From the NCBI GenBank assembly GCA_033439255.1, contig CM065878.1, positions 5,022,001-5,086,000 on the forward strand: DNA of 64,000 bases, written 5' to 3'. Shown one piece after another: positions 42,369-54,345 of this stretch. The notes beneath the pieces are model-generated. The model saw nothing but the letters and a program-made list of their open reading frames with translations, did not search any database and was not told where the DNA came from. This DNA comes from Hericium rajendrae (Eukaryota > Basidiomycota > Agaricomycetes > Russulales > Hericiaceae). Positions within the stretch are counted from its first letter, which is position 1. Each line of letters begins with the position of its first letter. Both the position numbers and the translations under genes were made by a program.

Positions 42369-43968
42369 ATGCCGACCGAGTCTAGTGCTGAAGGACCTGC
42401 GAGGTATGTGCGTTCTACCTTACTGTCTCCTGTTATTGACTATCGTTATCAACACCAGGATCGATGTTGCCGATATCCGTCAACGTGCTGCAGGTCTTTC
42501 CGGAGCTGCCCTGAAGGACTTGCTCCTAGAGACGGGAATTCTGACGCGTGAATATGGTGCGGGAACTATCAAACTGCACAGCAGCTACGAGGTCCTCCAA
42601 CGATCTCTGTATACGATGGTGCAACATGCTCCCAACGCGTCCGGGCTGTCGATTGAGATCCCCGGCTCTCAGTGGGCACGGCTATTCTTCCCCGACAACC
42701 TTCTGGGTGGCGATGCACCTCGCCTGGACATTCTCAACCTCAGGAACTGCTCGCTCCCCGGCCCCCTGCCGATCTTCAGAGGGCTCACTCACCTGTCAAT
42801 ACACATCTACCCCCCGCCGACTTTCCCCGCTCCGGTGTATCTAGGAGAGCTCCTCGACTTCCTCGACAACACGCCGCAGATGGAAAATTTAGAGCTGGAC
42901 GACGCGTTCAAACTGACGCGAATGGACGCCGAGCTCGTGCCACGGCGCAATAAGGTCCTGCTCCCGCGCTTGAACTACCTGGATGCCGCCGGGTCCGGCA
43001 GGGAATGCAACTACCTTCTAGGGAGCCTCGCCCTTCCAGAGGACTGCGAGGTCCGTCTGACCGCGACGGCCGAAGGCCCGCAGAGCGTCTCTGCCCTGAT
43101 CTGCGCTATCGAAAGGCTCGTGCTGCACTGCTGTGGGCCGCAGCGGCACTGCTGTGAGCCGCAGCGGTTGCTCCAGCCCTTCTCACATGTTGACGTCGTG
43201 TACCGAGGCGACGACGACCGTAACGTTTTGCGCGTCGGCTTTAGCCCCGCGTTCTTCCACCCGCCTAACGTGTGGTGGCACAGCCAATGCCGCCTCACGC
43301 TGCAGTGCACGCCGGAGCACCGTCCCAAGGTGTACCGCGGAGTGCTGTTCTGGCTTTTCCGGAACATCCAAGGCATACAGAGCATCGCGTTCGAGCAGGG
43401 CGTGGCGCATACGTGCGAGCACTGCACCACCGACGTGCTCAAGGTGACGGATCTCTTCTACATCTTGTGCGGCCGCAATCTGGACAGTGTACACACGGTC
43501 AGGATGCCGTTCGGTCCCGTCGCCGCGTTCTGTACGGCTCTTAGCCAGAAGGGCATGATGCTGGCGCCCTCGGGCCAGGCCATCGAAGGGCCGATGCTGC
43601 GGGGCCTCAAGACGCTTGTCCTGGGCGACGGCGAGCGCTGCGAGTGGGGCGAGCTGTCCGACGATGAGCACGATTCAGACGATGAGCAGAGGTCCAGCGG
43701 CGAGCAGAGGTCCAGTGAAAGACGACTCTGTAATCCTCGTGTCGACGGTGCGCTTGCGGACATGGTGCGCCGCAGGATGGAACTTCAGGTGCCGCTCGAG
43801 CGGCTTGTACTCAAGGGATATTCAAAGATGGAGCGGGAGTTCATGGATAGCCTGCGGGTGAAGGTTGGCAACAACGTGCAGATTGAAGAGACGTTCTTGG
43901 AGCATATCGGCGAGGAGCGATGTACGCATCAATTGGGTTCCCAGGGCACACCTTGCCTAGGAAATTAG
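42369..43968 (+). CDS. LRR-like paralogue of the F-box gene, F-box lost (copy 2)
   Basis: Two exons (42369-42403, 42459-43968) give 514 aa. Exon 1 (MPTESSAEGPAR) has the same 35-nt length as in copy 1. The segment that carries the F-box and the HVCSLWRNL region in copy 1 is absent. Instead the protein goes directly to VADIRQRAAGLSGAALKD and then RSLYTMVQHAPNASGLSIE, after which the two align to the end (LLGGDAPRLDILNLRNCSLPG, GELLDFLDNTPQMENLELDD, EREFMDSLRVKVGNN). A stretch with HCCGPQRHCCEPQR and a DDEHDSDDEQRSS acidic run are local expansions. Without an F-box it cannot dock to Skp1 in the usual way and may act as a decoy. Confidence 0.8.
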
Positions 43969-44400
43969 GTTAATGTCCTACGATTGCTCGTGAAGTATAG
44001 GGTGTCTTCTGAGGGATGTGTACCCTTATGTATATATGTAATAGTGTATGATTTTCTCCAGCAATTGTTTCATATTATCTCTGAGCAGATCGAACTCAAA
44101 GCAAGGCTCAGACAGGCGATCTGATTGGTCGACGAGGCCATACGGAACGCTGTCAGGCAGAACTGAGGTCTCTCTGCTGTAGAAAGTCATCCAGTGATCC
44201 AATAATATCAAAGTGTAAAAATGACCAGAATCTACCACTTCAAATCCGTGAAATGCGGTTCGGCGAGCTGTCTGTCGGACATGAGAGCGGTCGTTTCCTC
44301 TTTCGGCACAGCTTTGATCCTTGACTTGCTCGCCGACATCGTCGTCGTCGACGACGAGCCCACCACTGGACCAGCAACCTCTCGTCTCATCGCCGCGCAA
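43969..44400. other. Intergenic region
   Basis: Nothing recognised. The region includes upstream in-frame sequence before the heme-lyase ATG that lacks similarity to the family. Confidence 0.4.
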
Positions 44401-45185
44401 ATGAGTGGAGACAAGTGCCCCGTAGACCACGCTGGTCCAGCCCAAACCTCCGCTGCGGGATGCCCTGTCGACCACAAGTCGGCGACAGCCCAGGAATGCC
44501 CCGTCGACCACACCGCAGGCCCAGCCTGGTCCAAACACCTCCCCCACTCCTCAGAAACCCTGCGTGCAACTCCCAAACCCACCAGCGCGCCACGGGTGCT
44601 CTCCAAAGACCGAGAAATCTCGTCCATTCCGCGCGCGGACGGCGATAAATGGGTGTACCCATCGGAGGCGCAGTTCTTCGCCGCCATGGCCCGGAAGAAC
44701 CACAATCCGAATGCGCCAGACATGCGCGTCGTCGTGCCCATCCATAATGCCGTCAATGAAGTCGCGTGGGCGCATATCCTGAAATGGGAGGCGGGGCGGG
44801 GAGGCGAGAGTTGTGGGGGCCCGCGGCTGGTTAGCTTCAAAGGCCGACCAGGAGACCTGAGCCCAAAGGCGCGAATCAGGACGCTTTTCGGGTGCGTTTC
44901 TCTCGCTGAGTCCACCCTTTCTTGCTCACTGTGATGCGCAGGTATACACGGCCGTTTGACAGGCATGATTGGGTCGTCGACCGCTGCGGCACGCGCGTGC
45001 GCTATGTCATCGATTTCTACAGCGGCCGCAACACTCAGGCTGACTCCAAGGTGTCCTTCTTCCTCGACGTCCGGCCGGCGTTGGATAGTTGGGATGCTGT
45101 TAGGATGACTGCGGGCTCGTTGTGGGATAAATGGACTAGTGATCTCTTTCGCCCGACTCCAAGTTCTCGGGAACGCAACCCATGA
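44401..45185 (+). CDS. Cytochrome c heme lyase (holocytochrome c synthase)
   Basis: Two exons (44401-44891, 44942-45185) give 244 aa. Three CPVDH heme-regulatory motifs (Cys at about 6, 21 and 33) open the protein, then GDKWVYPSEAQFFAAMARKNHNP, NEVAWAHILKWE, PRLVSFKGRPGDLSPKARI, LFGYTRPFDRHDW with the heme-contacting His, RYVIDFYSG and DVRPALDSWDAVRM. All are landmarks of CYC3/HCCS, which attaches heme to apocytochrome c in the mitochondrial intermembrane space. I chose the ATG directly before the first CPV motif; the upstream open frame is not conserved-looking. Fungi may have separate c and c1 lyases, and which one this is was not resolved. Confidence 0.93.
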
Positions 45186-45586
45186 TTCTATCCTTGTTTC
45201 TTATGCATTGTACATATTTACCACTACTATAATAATGCCCTCTTTCCCGCCTCAAACTTTGAGTAGGTGACAGGAAACTCGCCTTCAATCTATGTAGGTT
45301 CGAGACACAGCCATGGAATATATGAGCGGAATCCAACGGCTGCTGCGATACTATGCAAACCATGGACAAGTCGACTAAGCTTTCAAGAGTCCCCGCGCGA
45401 CCGTCAACAGCCTACGCCTTCAAAGAGACTTGTCCAATGGCATAGTGAATAGCGGAGATGCAACGCTGAGGAGCTAAGGTAGAGAGTAAGCGAGGATAAG
45501 GTATAAATAACGATTCTAATAAGTAAAATGCGTTGAGGATGAATAAAAACACGGTGTTCTGTCCTGAGTGTTTCACCACCAAAACC
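45186..45586. other. Intergenic region
   Basis: Convergent 3' ends of the heme-lyase and F-box-3 genes; nothing else seen. Confidence 0.4.
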
Positions 45587-47545
45587 CTAGCTATAGACAA
45601 CTTCCACACCCCACTGCCCCAGCGACCGCGCCTGCTCTTCCGAAATCAACGCGCACTCCTTGATCCGCACCTGCGCGATGCGCGCACACGGCTGCCCCTC
45701 GTCGAACCCATTCACCAACCCCGGCACGGCCTGCGCCGACGCCGCCCTCACACTCCGCTTCAGCGCCTTGATCATCCGCGGCCGCTCCCCGCCCGGCGCC
45801 CCCGCGCGCCCTGCCCCCGCATCCCTTGCGCCCGCCTCCGCGAACCCGTTGCGCACCTTCACGACGCGCTCGAGGCACCCGAATTGCACATCATGGCACT
45901 CCCAGAGATGGATCGCGCGCAGCGCAGGACAGCACTTCATCCCGCGGTCCGCGCGCGCGGCGGCAAGCGCGTGCAGGAGCTCGGGCGCGCCCGCGACGAC
46001 GTCGCAGTCGATGCGCTCGAGCGCAGGCATGTACCCGAGCATCGACGCGGCGTGCTCCGGCGCGACCGTGTACGCGCTCAGGACGAGGTGCGCGAGGTGC
46101 GGCATGCGCGGGTCGCGGAAGATGGACTCGGGGCGCGGGAGGTGCGGCTGCGGCGCGTTGAGCGCGTCCGCGTTCGCGAGGGAGAGCGTCTCGAGCGCGG
46201 GCATGCTCAGCTTGAGGAAGGGGAGGCGCAGCACGTCGCCGTCGAGTGCTTCGGCGCGCAGCGTCTTGAGTGCGGGGAGGGCCAGGACCGGCGGCAGGCC
46301 GTGCTGCGCGGGGAGGAAGGCGCCGAGCGCGAGCGTGAGCGGGTTCCAGCCGTGCCGCGGCATGTAGTTCTTGTCGACGTCGATGAGCGCGACGTCGAGC
46401 ACCTCGAGCGCGGGCGCGGGGAAGTGCGTGAAGAAGTAGTACAGCGCCTCGGGGTGCGCGTCCGTCCACGCGAGCTCGCGCAGGCTCGCCAGCGGCACGG
46501 GCGGCAGTGTCGGATGGTCGAGCGTGGTGCTGAAGCCCCAGTTCGTGCGGCGCGTCCAGAAGGTGTCCTCCACGGCGGGGTCGACGCGTGCGTGGAACGT
46601 CGGGCTTGCGTCGTTGAGCACCAGGCGCTCTACGTTCGGCGCGAACGCGAGCAGCCGCGCGAGGAACAGCACCTTCATCCCAGGCATGTACGGCCGCACC
46701 TCGTCGTCCTTCGCCATCTCGATCGTGAGCTCGCGCAGGGAGGGGTAGTGGCTGATAGGCATGCACGCCGGCGAGAGGTCGTGTAGCGTGAGCGACGCCA
46801 GACGCGGGAACGACTGCGAGTGCGCCGGGTTGCGGAATGAATCGGGCAGATCGAGGTGGACCTTGAAGTACATAAAGACCTCCATCGGCGTGTTTCCGCC
46901 TCTGCATCCTATCGTGAGCGACTCGAGCACCGGGAACACGCGAGAGTGGCAGCGCAGAAAGACGAGCGCGTCGATGAGGACGTCGTACCCGCCAAAGACA
47001 GATAGATGGGTCAGAGCATTGAGCTGGTCGAAGAAGTGTGGCGTGTGCAGCGAGTCGTTCAGCACGAGCGGGGGTGGCGGGAAGGACTTGCCGCTCTTGC
47101 AGCCTGGATCGCTGTATACGACTTCATGCGGCGTCACGCCCGCGCGAACAAAGAATGTCCGCATAAGTGGCCGCAGGAATCCCTCTTCGTCGACGTCGCC
47201 TGGGCTGAGATAGAGACGGCGCCACAATGCGGGCGTGGACAGGGCCACGCTCCTCCACCTGCGCGAGACGTGCGACAGGGCTACGGGGATCCGGTCGCAC
47301 GAGGCGTGCACATCGGCCGTCTCGGAGCAGAATTCGAAGATCAGGGCGAGCAGCTCGGCTGGTAGCCAGTTGAAAGGGATGCGCTGAGACTCGAGGTCGT
47401 CGCGCTTGACCTCGAGGGCGGTGCGCTCGGCGCGAATGGAGTCGAGGATGGCTTGGAGCTCTGCTTCGCGCTGCTGCAGGACGTCGAGTTTGCCGTCGAT
47501 GACGGCGACAGTTCTGTCGATGTAGTCGAGGGGGATTCTGGACAT
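45587..47545 (-). CDS. F-box protein with N-terminal coiled coil (copy 3, different subfamily)
   Basis: A single exon encodes 652 aa. The coiled coil at about residues 10-55 contains LQQREAELQAILDSIRAER. The F-box follows: FNWLPAELLALIFEFCSE, then ALSHVSRRWRSVALSTPALWRRLYL. Irregular LRR-like repeats fill the rest (LPALKTLRAEALDGDVLRLP, MPALETLSLANADALNAP). This coiled-coil/F-box/LRR layout is very common in Agaricomycete genomes and implies an SCF ubiquitin-ligase adaptor. It is much more GC-rich than its neighbours (over 65% by eye in its 3' half), so all other frames are also open. No close sequence link to copies 1 and 2. Confidence 0.88.
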   Translation of the reverse strand: MSRIPLDYIDRTVAVIDGKLDVLQQREAELQAILDSIRAERTALEVKRDDLESQRIPFNWLPAELLALIFEFCSETADVHASCDRIPVALSHVSRRWRSVALSTPALWRRLYLSPGDVDEEGFLRPLMRTFFVRAGVTPHEVVYSDPGCKSGKSFPPPPLVLNDSLHTPHFFDQLNALTHLSVFGGYDVLIDALVFLRCHSRVFPVLESLTIGCRGGNTPMEVFMYFKVHLDLPDSFRNPAHSQSFPRLASLTLHDLSPACMPISHYPSLRELTIEMAKDDEVRPYMPGMKVLFLARLLAFAPNVERLVLNDASPTFHARVDPAVEDTFWTRRTNWGFSTTLDHPTLPPVPLASLRELAWTDAHPEALYYFFTHFPAPALEVLDVALIDVDKNYMPRHGWNPLTLALGAFLPAQHGLPPVLALPALKTLRAEALDGDVLRLPFLKLSMPALETLSLANADALNAPQPHLPRPESIFRDPRMPHLAHLVLSAYTVAPEHAASMLGYMPALERIDCDVVAGAPELLHALAAARADRGMKCCPALRAIHLWECHDVQFGCLERVVKVRNGFAEAGARDAGAGRAGAPGGERPRMIKALKRSVRAASAQAVPGLVNGFDEGQPCARIAQVRIKECALISEEQARSLGQWGVEVVYS

Positions 47546-48150
47546 CCTCGACGGCGTAGAGGAGGGTTGTTTGTGGTGTCAAGTTACAAGTTGGTTACAA
47601 GACTTATTGTTCTGAATTGAATCTTCTAACAGCAGCTCGCGATGTTGACGTTTGTTGACGCGTCATAATCCCGGCGTAAGCCTGATCCTAGACTTACTGT
47701 AGTCCCTTTCAACATTGAAGTCTTGTTGCTTGAGACTGCCTTGACTCTCCCTGAGGCCTGACCTTCGTCAAGTAAGATAGGTAATGCTCGTGCTTGGTAA
47801 GGAACTTCATGATCAGGTGAGTTGCTTCTGTTATGACGGACCGTGTACTTATACAAGCTCATCGGCAATAAGCAGACTAAAAGCAGTCCGCAATATTACA
47901 TTCCCCATCAAATTTCGTTTGCCGCTCTCAAACCAAATGATCTCCTGTCATGATGGGTCCTACTGTGCTCTTCGTTGAATGGAGAAGCCAGGGTCAGCAG
48001 ATCCTCAGCACCATGTGCTTGAGCTCCGACTTCACTCGCCTCATTGCGGACGGAACGCCCCATGTCTGGTTATTTCTGGTATATATAGTCTGTCTGAGCA
48101 TAACGCTGAAGAAACAAGGACGGCCTCACGCCTTGATCAGTGCAGTGGTT
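47546..48150. other. Intergenic region, divergent F-box-3 / GH31 promoters
   Basis: No gene recognised. TATATATAG at about 48078 could be the GH31 TATA box. Confidence 0.4.
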
Positions 48151-51100
48151 ATGTTTCTACTCTCTGTCCACGCACTGGGACTTCTTCTCTTCGCCCGATT
48201 AGCGCGCAGCAGGTCGTCCAGTGGACTCAATTTGCCTGTGCAAGAGGCTAGTGAACCGCAGTGGTCATTAAACGTCTCTAGCTGCCCAGGTATCTTCGAC
48301 TGCGTGGCTTCTCTGCATGGAACTTACGTTTTCTGTTAGGGTATAATCTTCAGTTTCTGCAGCAGACGTCTCATGGTCTCACGGCCCAGCTCAACTTGGC
48401 TGGACCAGCCTGCAATGCATTCAGTGAAGATATAGCAAACCTCACCATCGAAGTGACCTACGAGACGGAATCAAGGTCAGGCGTTAATTCTTACTACCTT
48501 ACCTGACCACTTCATATTCCTTCCGACAGACTGCATGTCCACATCTTCGACACCGCGTCGCAGCAGTTCACTCTTCCAAGTGCTTTCTTTGATCGTCCCG
48601 GCCCACCCTCTGCTTTAGCGCCGTCGCTCGTCAACACTTCAGACCTTGAATTCCAATACGAGTCCTCGCCGTTCGCGTTCTGGATCACGCGTCGCTCAGA
48701 GCCTGACGCGCCGCCGGTGTTCGACACCCGTGTATCGTCATTACCTCCCACGCCGATAGCGCCCGTGTTCAACGCAAGTGACAGCAGCACAGGCTTTGAT
48801 GGGTTCCCGCTTGTGTTCGAGAAACAATACTTGCAGGTACGTGCCAACGTGTTGACAATTTGAAGGCAGCATGAACACCGACTTGCGTAGCTCACATCCG
48901 CGCTACCACTCGATGCCAACATCTACGGGCTGGGCGAAGTGGTCTCCAGCAGTGGTTTCCGGCGTCAAGTGACTGGAAACGGCACCCTTCAGACGCTGTG
49001 GGCCCGTGACTCGGCTGACCCAATCGACGAGAACATGTACAGTAATCCAGAGTCTCCGCATACCAACCTCTTCTGACGCGTGATAGGTACGGTTCACATG
49101 CCATCTACATGGAGCATCGCTTCAACCAATCCACCACTACTTCACAATCGCACGGCGTCTTCCTCAACAGGTGGGTCGTGTCCACTATTCATATACACGT
49201 TATTGATCCCACATGCCACAGCGCTGCGGGCGCGGATATCCTTCTCGCGACGCCGCCGTCCGCGAACACGTCTCTCATCCAGTACCGCCTCATTGGCGGC
49301 ACGCTTGACCTATACTTCCTTTCCGGCCCCGACCCGAAAAGTGTCATCGAACAGTATGGGCAAGTCGTCGGTCTTCCTGGGTGGCAGCCCATGTGGGCAT
49401 TCGGCTTCCATCTATGCAGATGGGGCTACACGAATTTGAGCGTCTTGGAAGAGCAAGTGCAGAATATGAGGGATGTAAATATTCCTCTGGAAGGTCACTG
49501 GTTTTCGGAATGCATTTGAAGCGGGGTGCGCTGACCGAGAGGCTGGACAGTGATTTGGACGGACATCGATCTGTACCATGCACGCCGGATCTTCACCTCT
49601 GATCCCGTCAGTTTTCCTGGTGACCAGATGAGGAATTTCACGCGTGGTCTGGTGAGTCGCTTTCTCATTCAACACTGAAGTCACCATTCATTCCTACGTC
49701 GACAGGCCTCGAAAGGCCAACATTGTACGTCCGACCTTTCAACCATTCGATTCATAAACGATGCCCAGTCAATCTTTGTTGCAGATATACCCATCTTAGA
49801 TGCCGCTGTGGCTCATATAGCCAATGACACAGACGTGGTCAGTTGCCGCACTTCCTGTAAGGGTTTCTGCCTCATTGACTCCCATATCCAACACAGTACG
49901 ATCCCTATCTCAGCGGCATTGAACAGTACGTCGCACCAGTAGTTTTAACCATATATCAGACCAATGCCCTTGCAGAGACGTGTTTGTCAAGAACCCTGAC
50001 GGATCGACGTACATCGGCCAAGTTTGGCCTGGATACACCGTATGTGAATCTTCGATTGCCTCATGGACCTGCTGACGATGTCAACCAGGTCTTTCCGGAC
50101 TGGTTCGCGAACAACACGACGCAGTTCTGGGCGGACGCGCTGCGCAACTGGTCGGACGGAGGCGTCGAGTACTCCGGCATCTGGCTCGACATGAACGAAA
50201 TCAGCTCTTTCTGCGAGGGATCATGGTATGATTCTTTGTACGTTTCTATGGGAGATTCATTGACTGTGGTCCAGCGGTACTGGAGCAGATCTATCTAATA
50301 CGTCCGTGCCGGTTCTGATACCTGGCAATCCGGACGACCTGGTGACAGATTGGCCCGAAGGGTATGCCGAAGCCCATTGTCGGATCATATATCTGACACT
50401 GATGGCCATCTCACTAGGTATAATGTGACGATCTCCGGGCCGAGCGGCAACATCACCGTCAATGGTACTCTCACCTACGGCGCCGGAGGCAATTCGACGG
50501 CCCCTCAGACCAAGCTCACGAAGCGGGGTCTCGGCGCAGGTAACCAGTCCAATGTCGATTTGAACGCCCCGCCCTATGCTCTACATAATGGTATGTAGCT
50601 CACTAACTCTGCTCTACGCTGTATTGTGTGACAGTGATCCGTCTAGCTTTTGGAAGGCTGGCAGTGCGCACGCTCTCGCCGAATGCATCACACAGCGGAG
50701 GTATCGCCGAGTTGGATATACACAACGCCTATGGTTACATGGAAGAACGCGCGACGAACCTTGGGCTGCGACAAATCCATCCCGGGCAGCGCCCGTTCAT
50801 CATCAGCCGCTCAACATTTCCTGGCTCGGGGAAGTGGACGGGACACTGGGTAAGCATAGTAATAGCTGCAGCGGAGTGAATGCCGTGCTCATGGATGACT
50901 GCAGCTAGGCGACAACTTCAGCAGGTGGCAGTACCTGCAGTTGAATATTCAAGGAATCCTCCAATTCCAGCTCTTCCAAATCCCGATGGTCGGCGCGGAC
51001 ACCTGTGGCTTCAGTACGCCTTCCATTGTGTATCATGTTCACACTTGTCGCTAAGCCATGGATTTACAGATGGGAACACGGACGAGGAACTATGCAATCG

Positions 51101-52054
51101 ATGGATGCAGCTTTCTGCGTTCGCACCGTTCTATAGGAACCATAACGAGCGCGGCGCGATTTCGCAGGAGCCATACCGGTGGCCGAGCGTCGCAAATGCG
51201 AGCCGAACGGCGATCGCGACGCGCTACGCGCTGCTGCCGTACTGGGTAGGTCGTCTCTTAAGATGTCGTGAGACTGGAGAGCTGAATTGGAAGTTTCAGT
51301 ATACTCTCTTTGCCAACGCGTCGACCCGTGGAACGCCGCCCGTGCGCGCGCTCTTCTTCGAGTTCCCCGACGAGCCTGAGCTGTTCACTATTGACGAGCA
51401 GTTCATGCTCGGCAGTGACATTCTCGTCACGCCCGTCCTGAACCCGAACGTATCGTCAGTCGATGGTAAGTCTCACCTCCGAACACACGGGTTCCCTTCT
51501 CATTATACCTTTCAGGCATCTTCCCCGGCCGAGGCCAGGTAACCTGGCGCGACTGGTATACCCACGAAGTCGTCAATGCCGCTGTAGGTGCCCCTACGAC
51601 GCTCGACGCGCCCCTCGGCCACATACCAGTGCATGTCCGCGACGGCGCCGCAATCCTACTGCATTCGCAGCCGGGATATACCACGAACGAAACGCGCGCG
51701 TCGCCCTATGCGTTGCTCGTCTCACTCGGCGCGGACGGACGCGCGTTCGGGACGGCGTATGTCGACGACGGGATCAGCCTGCCGGACGACTCCGGAACGG
51801 GCGTGCAGAATCGCACAGTGCGGTTTTCTGTGGGCGGCGGGCGGCTGGAGGTGACGAGCGATGGTGAATGGGAGGTGCAGCAGCCGCTGGCGCAGGTGAC
51901 CGTGCTCGGCGTGGCTGGTGCGCCGCACAATGTGTCGGTCGGTGGTCGGGTGTTGGGAGAGGGTGGGTGGAACTATACCTCGGCAGTGCAGAGGTTAAGT
52001 ATTGCAGAGCTGGCGGTTGATCTCAGCAACGCGACGACAATCTCGTGGTCGTAA
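48151..52054 (+). CDS. Secreted GH31 alpha-glucosidase
   Basis: Nineteen exons: 48151-48289, 48340-48475, 48530-48836, 48891-49036, 49087-49170, 49222-49493, 49551-49651, 49706-49724, 49785-49837, 49897-49925, 49976-50039, 50089-50225, 50275-50361, 50418-50590, 50635-50849, 50905-51013, 51070-51245, 51300-51465, 51516-52054. The product is 983 aa. The signal peptide is MFLLSVHALGLLLFARLA. GH31 landmarks are IYGLGE, GWQPMWAFGFHLCRWGY, VIWTDIDLY, the nucleophile region GIWLDMNEISSFC (Asp about 484), SRSTFPGSGKWTGHWLGDN (acid/base Asp about 657) and RYALLPYWYTLF. Many N-glycosylation sites are present. It releases glucose from maltose- or starch-type substrates outside the cell. Exon 8 is only 19 nt. 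A decayed copy of its 3' end lies at 54645. Confidence 0.92.
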
Positions 52055-52641
52055 TTTACAGCAATATTAGATGATTTCTCGGGCCTTAGATCTATGACGT
52101 AGTGACACTCCTGGACTTCTGAACTTGTCGCCAATCTCAGACCGATTTGTCGTCTAGCTAGGTCGTAGAAGTTAGTGGACTGACTGAATCTCGGTGAAGA
52201 CTATGGTGAGCGCCGGCCACGCGGCTCACCATAAAGAGACATTCCCACGGTGTCTGGCATGTCGGAGAGCTCAGGCATAGCGACTTCAATCTTCCCGGCC
52301 AAACTGCAGACAGTTGGGAATGTCAACGACGTGTACGTGTCACCATCTCGACAGCCAGCTCACTCTATCTACCGCTCAAAAGTGACTGGTTCATACGGTG
52401 AACTCTAGCGATCGCTCGTAGGCATATCACACTGAATCGCTTCAATTCGTATATCTGATTGACATATGAGCACGCAGATCTTACGATCTTGTCCGGTTTT
52501 CAACACCTGATGGAGAGTGTCGCAGGAGCGGTCGGCGATCTCTCGAGGTAGGTACGATCAGCACTGGGGCTAAACGCAATGACCGAGAAAGTGCTTTAAC
52601 GCAGCGCTGAGAGCTACTGGACGGGTGTTTTCAATCATCGC
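52055..52641. other. Intergenic region
   Basis: An ATG at 52258 starts a short frame (MSESSGIATSIF) ending near a donor. It could be an upstream exon of the F-box gene, but this is not provable here. Confidence 0.35.
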
Positions 52642-54345
52642 ATGAACTTGCTCAGCCAAGTGGCTTTTCCCGCCTCACGATCTCATAGAATTATCCCAAA
52701 CAGCGATCAAATGCGGACGGCCGTTGATAACGAGTTGGCTGCGTTATTCAGGATCCCTGCCAGCCAATTGCTACTCCATTTCCGCAATTCCTTGTCCCCC
52801 GTTTGTCAGATTCCACCAGAAATCCTGTGCTGCATCTTCGCTTGGCTGGCATTTCTGGAGCCTCCGAGCAAGGTTGAACACCCTGATGGCCGTGTTCTTC
52901 AGTTTAAACCCGGCTGGATCAACGCCACGTACGTGTGTCGGCATTGGCGGGACACTGCATTGCACGAACCTAGCCTCTGGCAGGAGATTCTGATTGTATT
53001 TGGACAGGAGTGGCTACGAGAGACCCTGGCCCGCTCGAAAGCGGCGCCTATATCTATCCAGTGGGCTTCGGAGGACGCGAATGTGTCTTGCCTGGATTTC
53101 ATTCCGCAACACTTATCACGTGTGCAATCCTTGGAGCTGGACGGACCCTGTTCTGATCTCAGCCCTATCATTGGATCCCTTAACGTCCCCAGCCCGTTAC
53201 TGGAGTGGCTTCGACTGTCGAGTCCGTCCCGAGAGCTCGCCCCGTTGACATTACCGGACGGCTTCTTAGCTCGTCACGCACCGCGACTGCGATTCGTCCA
53301 TCTCAAACGTTATTTCATACCGCTAGCATCTCCACCTTCTCCAATATTCTCGCAAGTTGTTCGTTTGACCATGGAAGCGGACCTCGATTTTTTGCACCAT
53401 TCGCAGAGTCAGCGCTCATTAATCCCCGCCCAACGGCTGCTAGCTGCCCTCGAGGACATGCCTGCATTGCAATATCTTAACCTTGCACACTGCATCTCCT
53501 TGAGCACTCCACATGATGCCGTTAAAGTGGTGCTTCCGGCTCTGCGGGAACTTAACTTGAAAGAAAGCGATATTGGATGCGTCAATTTCCTCGAACATGT
53601 CGAGATGCCGGCATTGCTGCGATTACACATGATATGCTACTACACAATTCTTACAGACGACTGCCTCATCAGCGTTGGAGACAGTGTCAGCCCCCACCTT
53701 GCAGCTATAGCTTCTCGTTCGCCTTTGCATATGGTGGCTATAAAAGAGCATCTGAAACATCCCATGGACAGTCCTGTAGGCGTCTCTGCATGGAAATCAA
53801 ACATCTCCTACTGGCGACAACCAAATAGGCATGCAGCAGCCGAAGTTTTTATGAGTTTTCTTCACCTCCCCGAAATGGCCAACATCCAGCTCGCGAACCA
53901 GGCAAACGTAGCTGCCAATCCTGGTCTCACTTTCTGCCGTAGCCTCCCATCCTTCGACGAGATGGAATATATAACAGTTGATTCTTGGGCTGCCGACAAG
54001 GGATGGACCGCGCAGTCCTGGAGAGACTTGTTTGGACGCAGTCGAAGCATTGCAGGCATACATGTCCATGGGACATTAGTGACATGCAGTCTTATCGAGA
54101 CCTTGAATGCTTCGTTCTCGACACGAACCGCAAATGGCCAAGGCTCCAAACCGGTCTTTCTGGAGAAATTGAAGCACCTGGTGATTTGGCTCGACAGAGT
54201 CCTGGACGAAAGACGTCCTCCCATGCTCCGGATCATGGAAAGCAATATCACGAGAGCAATGGTCGACGAGTTGAGGAACTTTACCACAGTCCACTGGGAT
54301 GGGACGACCGTACCCGCTGACAGCAGTTGGATCCAACAGGTCTGA
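52642..54345 (+). CDS. F-box protein (copy 4)
   Basis: An uninterrupted frame of 567 codons. The N-terminus has DNELAALFRIPASQLLLHFRN, then the F-box CQIPPEILCCIFAWLAFLEP and YVCRHWRDTALHEPSLWQEI. LRR-like repeats follow (SRVQSLELDGPC, MPALQYLNLAHCISLST, ALRELNLKESD). The layout is that of Agaricomycete F-box proteins and its expected role is SCF substrate adaptor. The real start may be further upstream. A decayed tandem duplicate of its middle part lies at about 55055-55300, together with a decayed GH31 3' end. Confidence 0.83.
   Translation: MNLLSQVAFPASRSHRIIPNSDQMRTAVDNELAALFRIPASQLLLHFRNSLSPVCQIPPEILCCIFAWLAFLEPPSKVEHPDGRVLQFKPGWINATYVCRHWRDTALHEPSLWQEILIVFGQEWLRETLARSKAAPISIQWASEDANVSCLDFIPQHLSRVQSLELDGPCSDLSPIIGSLNVPSPLLEWLRLSSPSRELAPLTLPDGFLARHAPRLRFVHLKRYFIPLASPPSPIFSQVVRLTMEADLDFLHHSQSQRSLIPAQRLLAALEDMPALQYLNLAHCISLSTPHDAVKVVLPALRELNLKESDIGCVNFLEHVEMPALLRLHMICYYTILTDDCLISVGDSVSPHLAAIASRSPLHMVAIKEHLKHPMDSPVGVSAWKSNISYWRQPNRHAAAEVFMSFLHLPEMANIQLANQANVAANPGLTFCRSLPSFDEMEYITVDSWAADKGWTAQSWRDLFGRSRSIAGIHVHGTLVTCSLIETLNASFSTRTANGQGSKPVFLEKLKHLVIWLDRVLDERRPPMLRIMESNITRAMVDELRNFTTVHWDGTTVPADSSWIQQV

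Noticed and set aside
45660-46907. Long plus- and minus-strand frames rich in Arg/Ala over the F-box-3 gene
   Set aside because: High-GC shadows of the 652-aa F-box frame; composition is compatible only with antisense GC-rich coding sequence.
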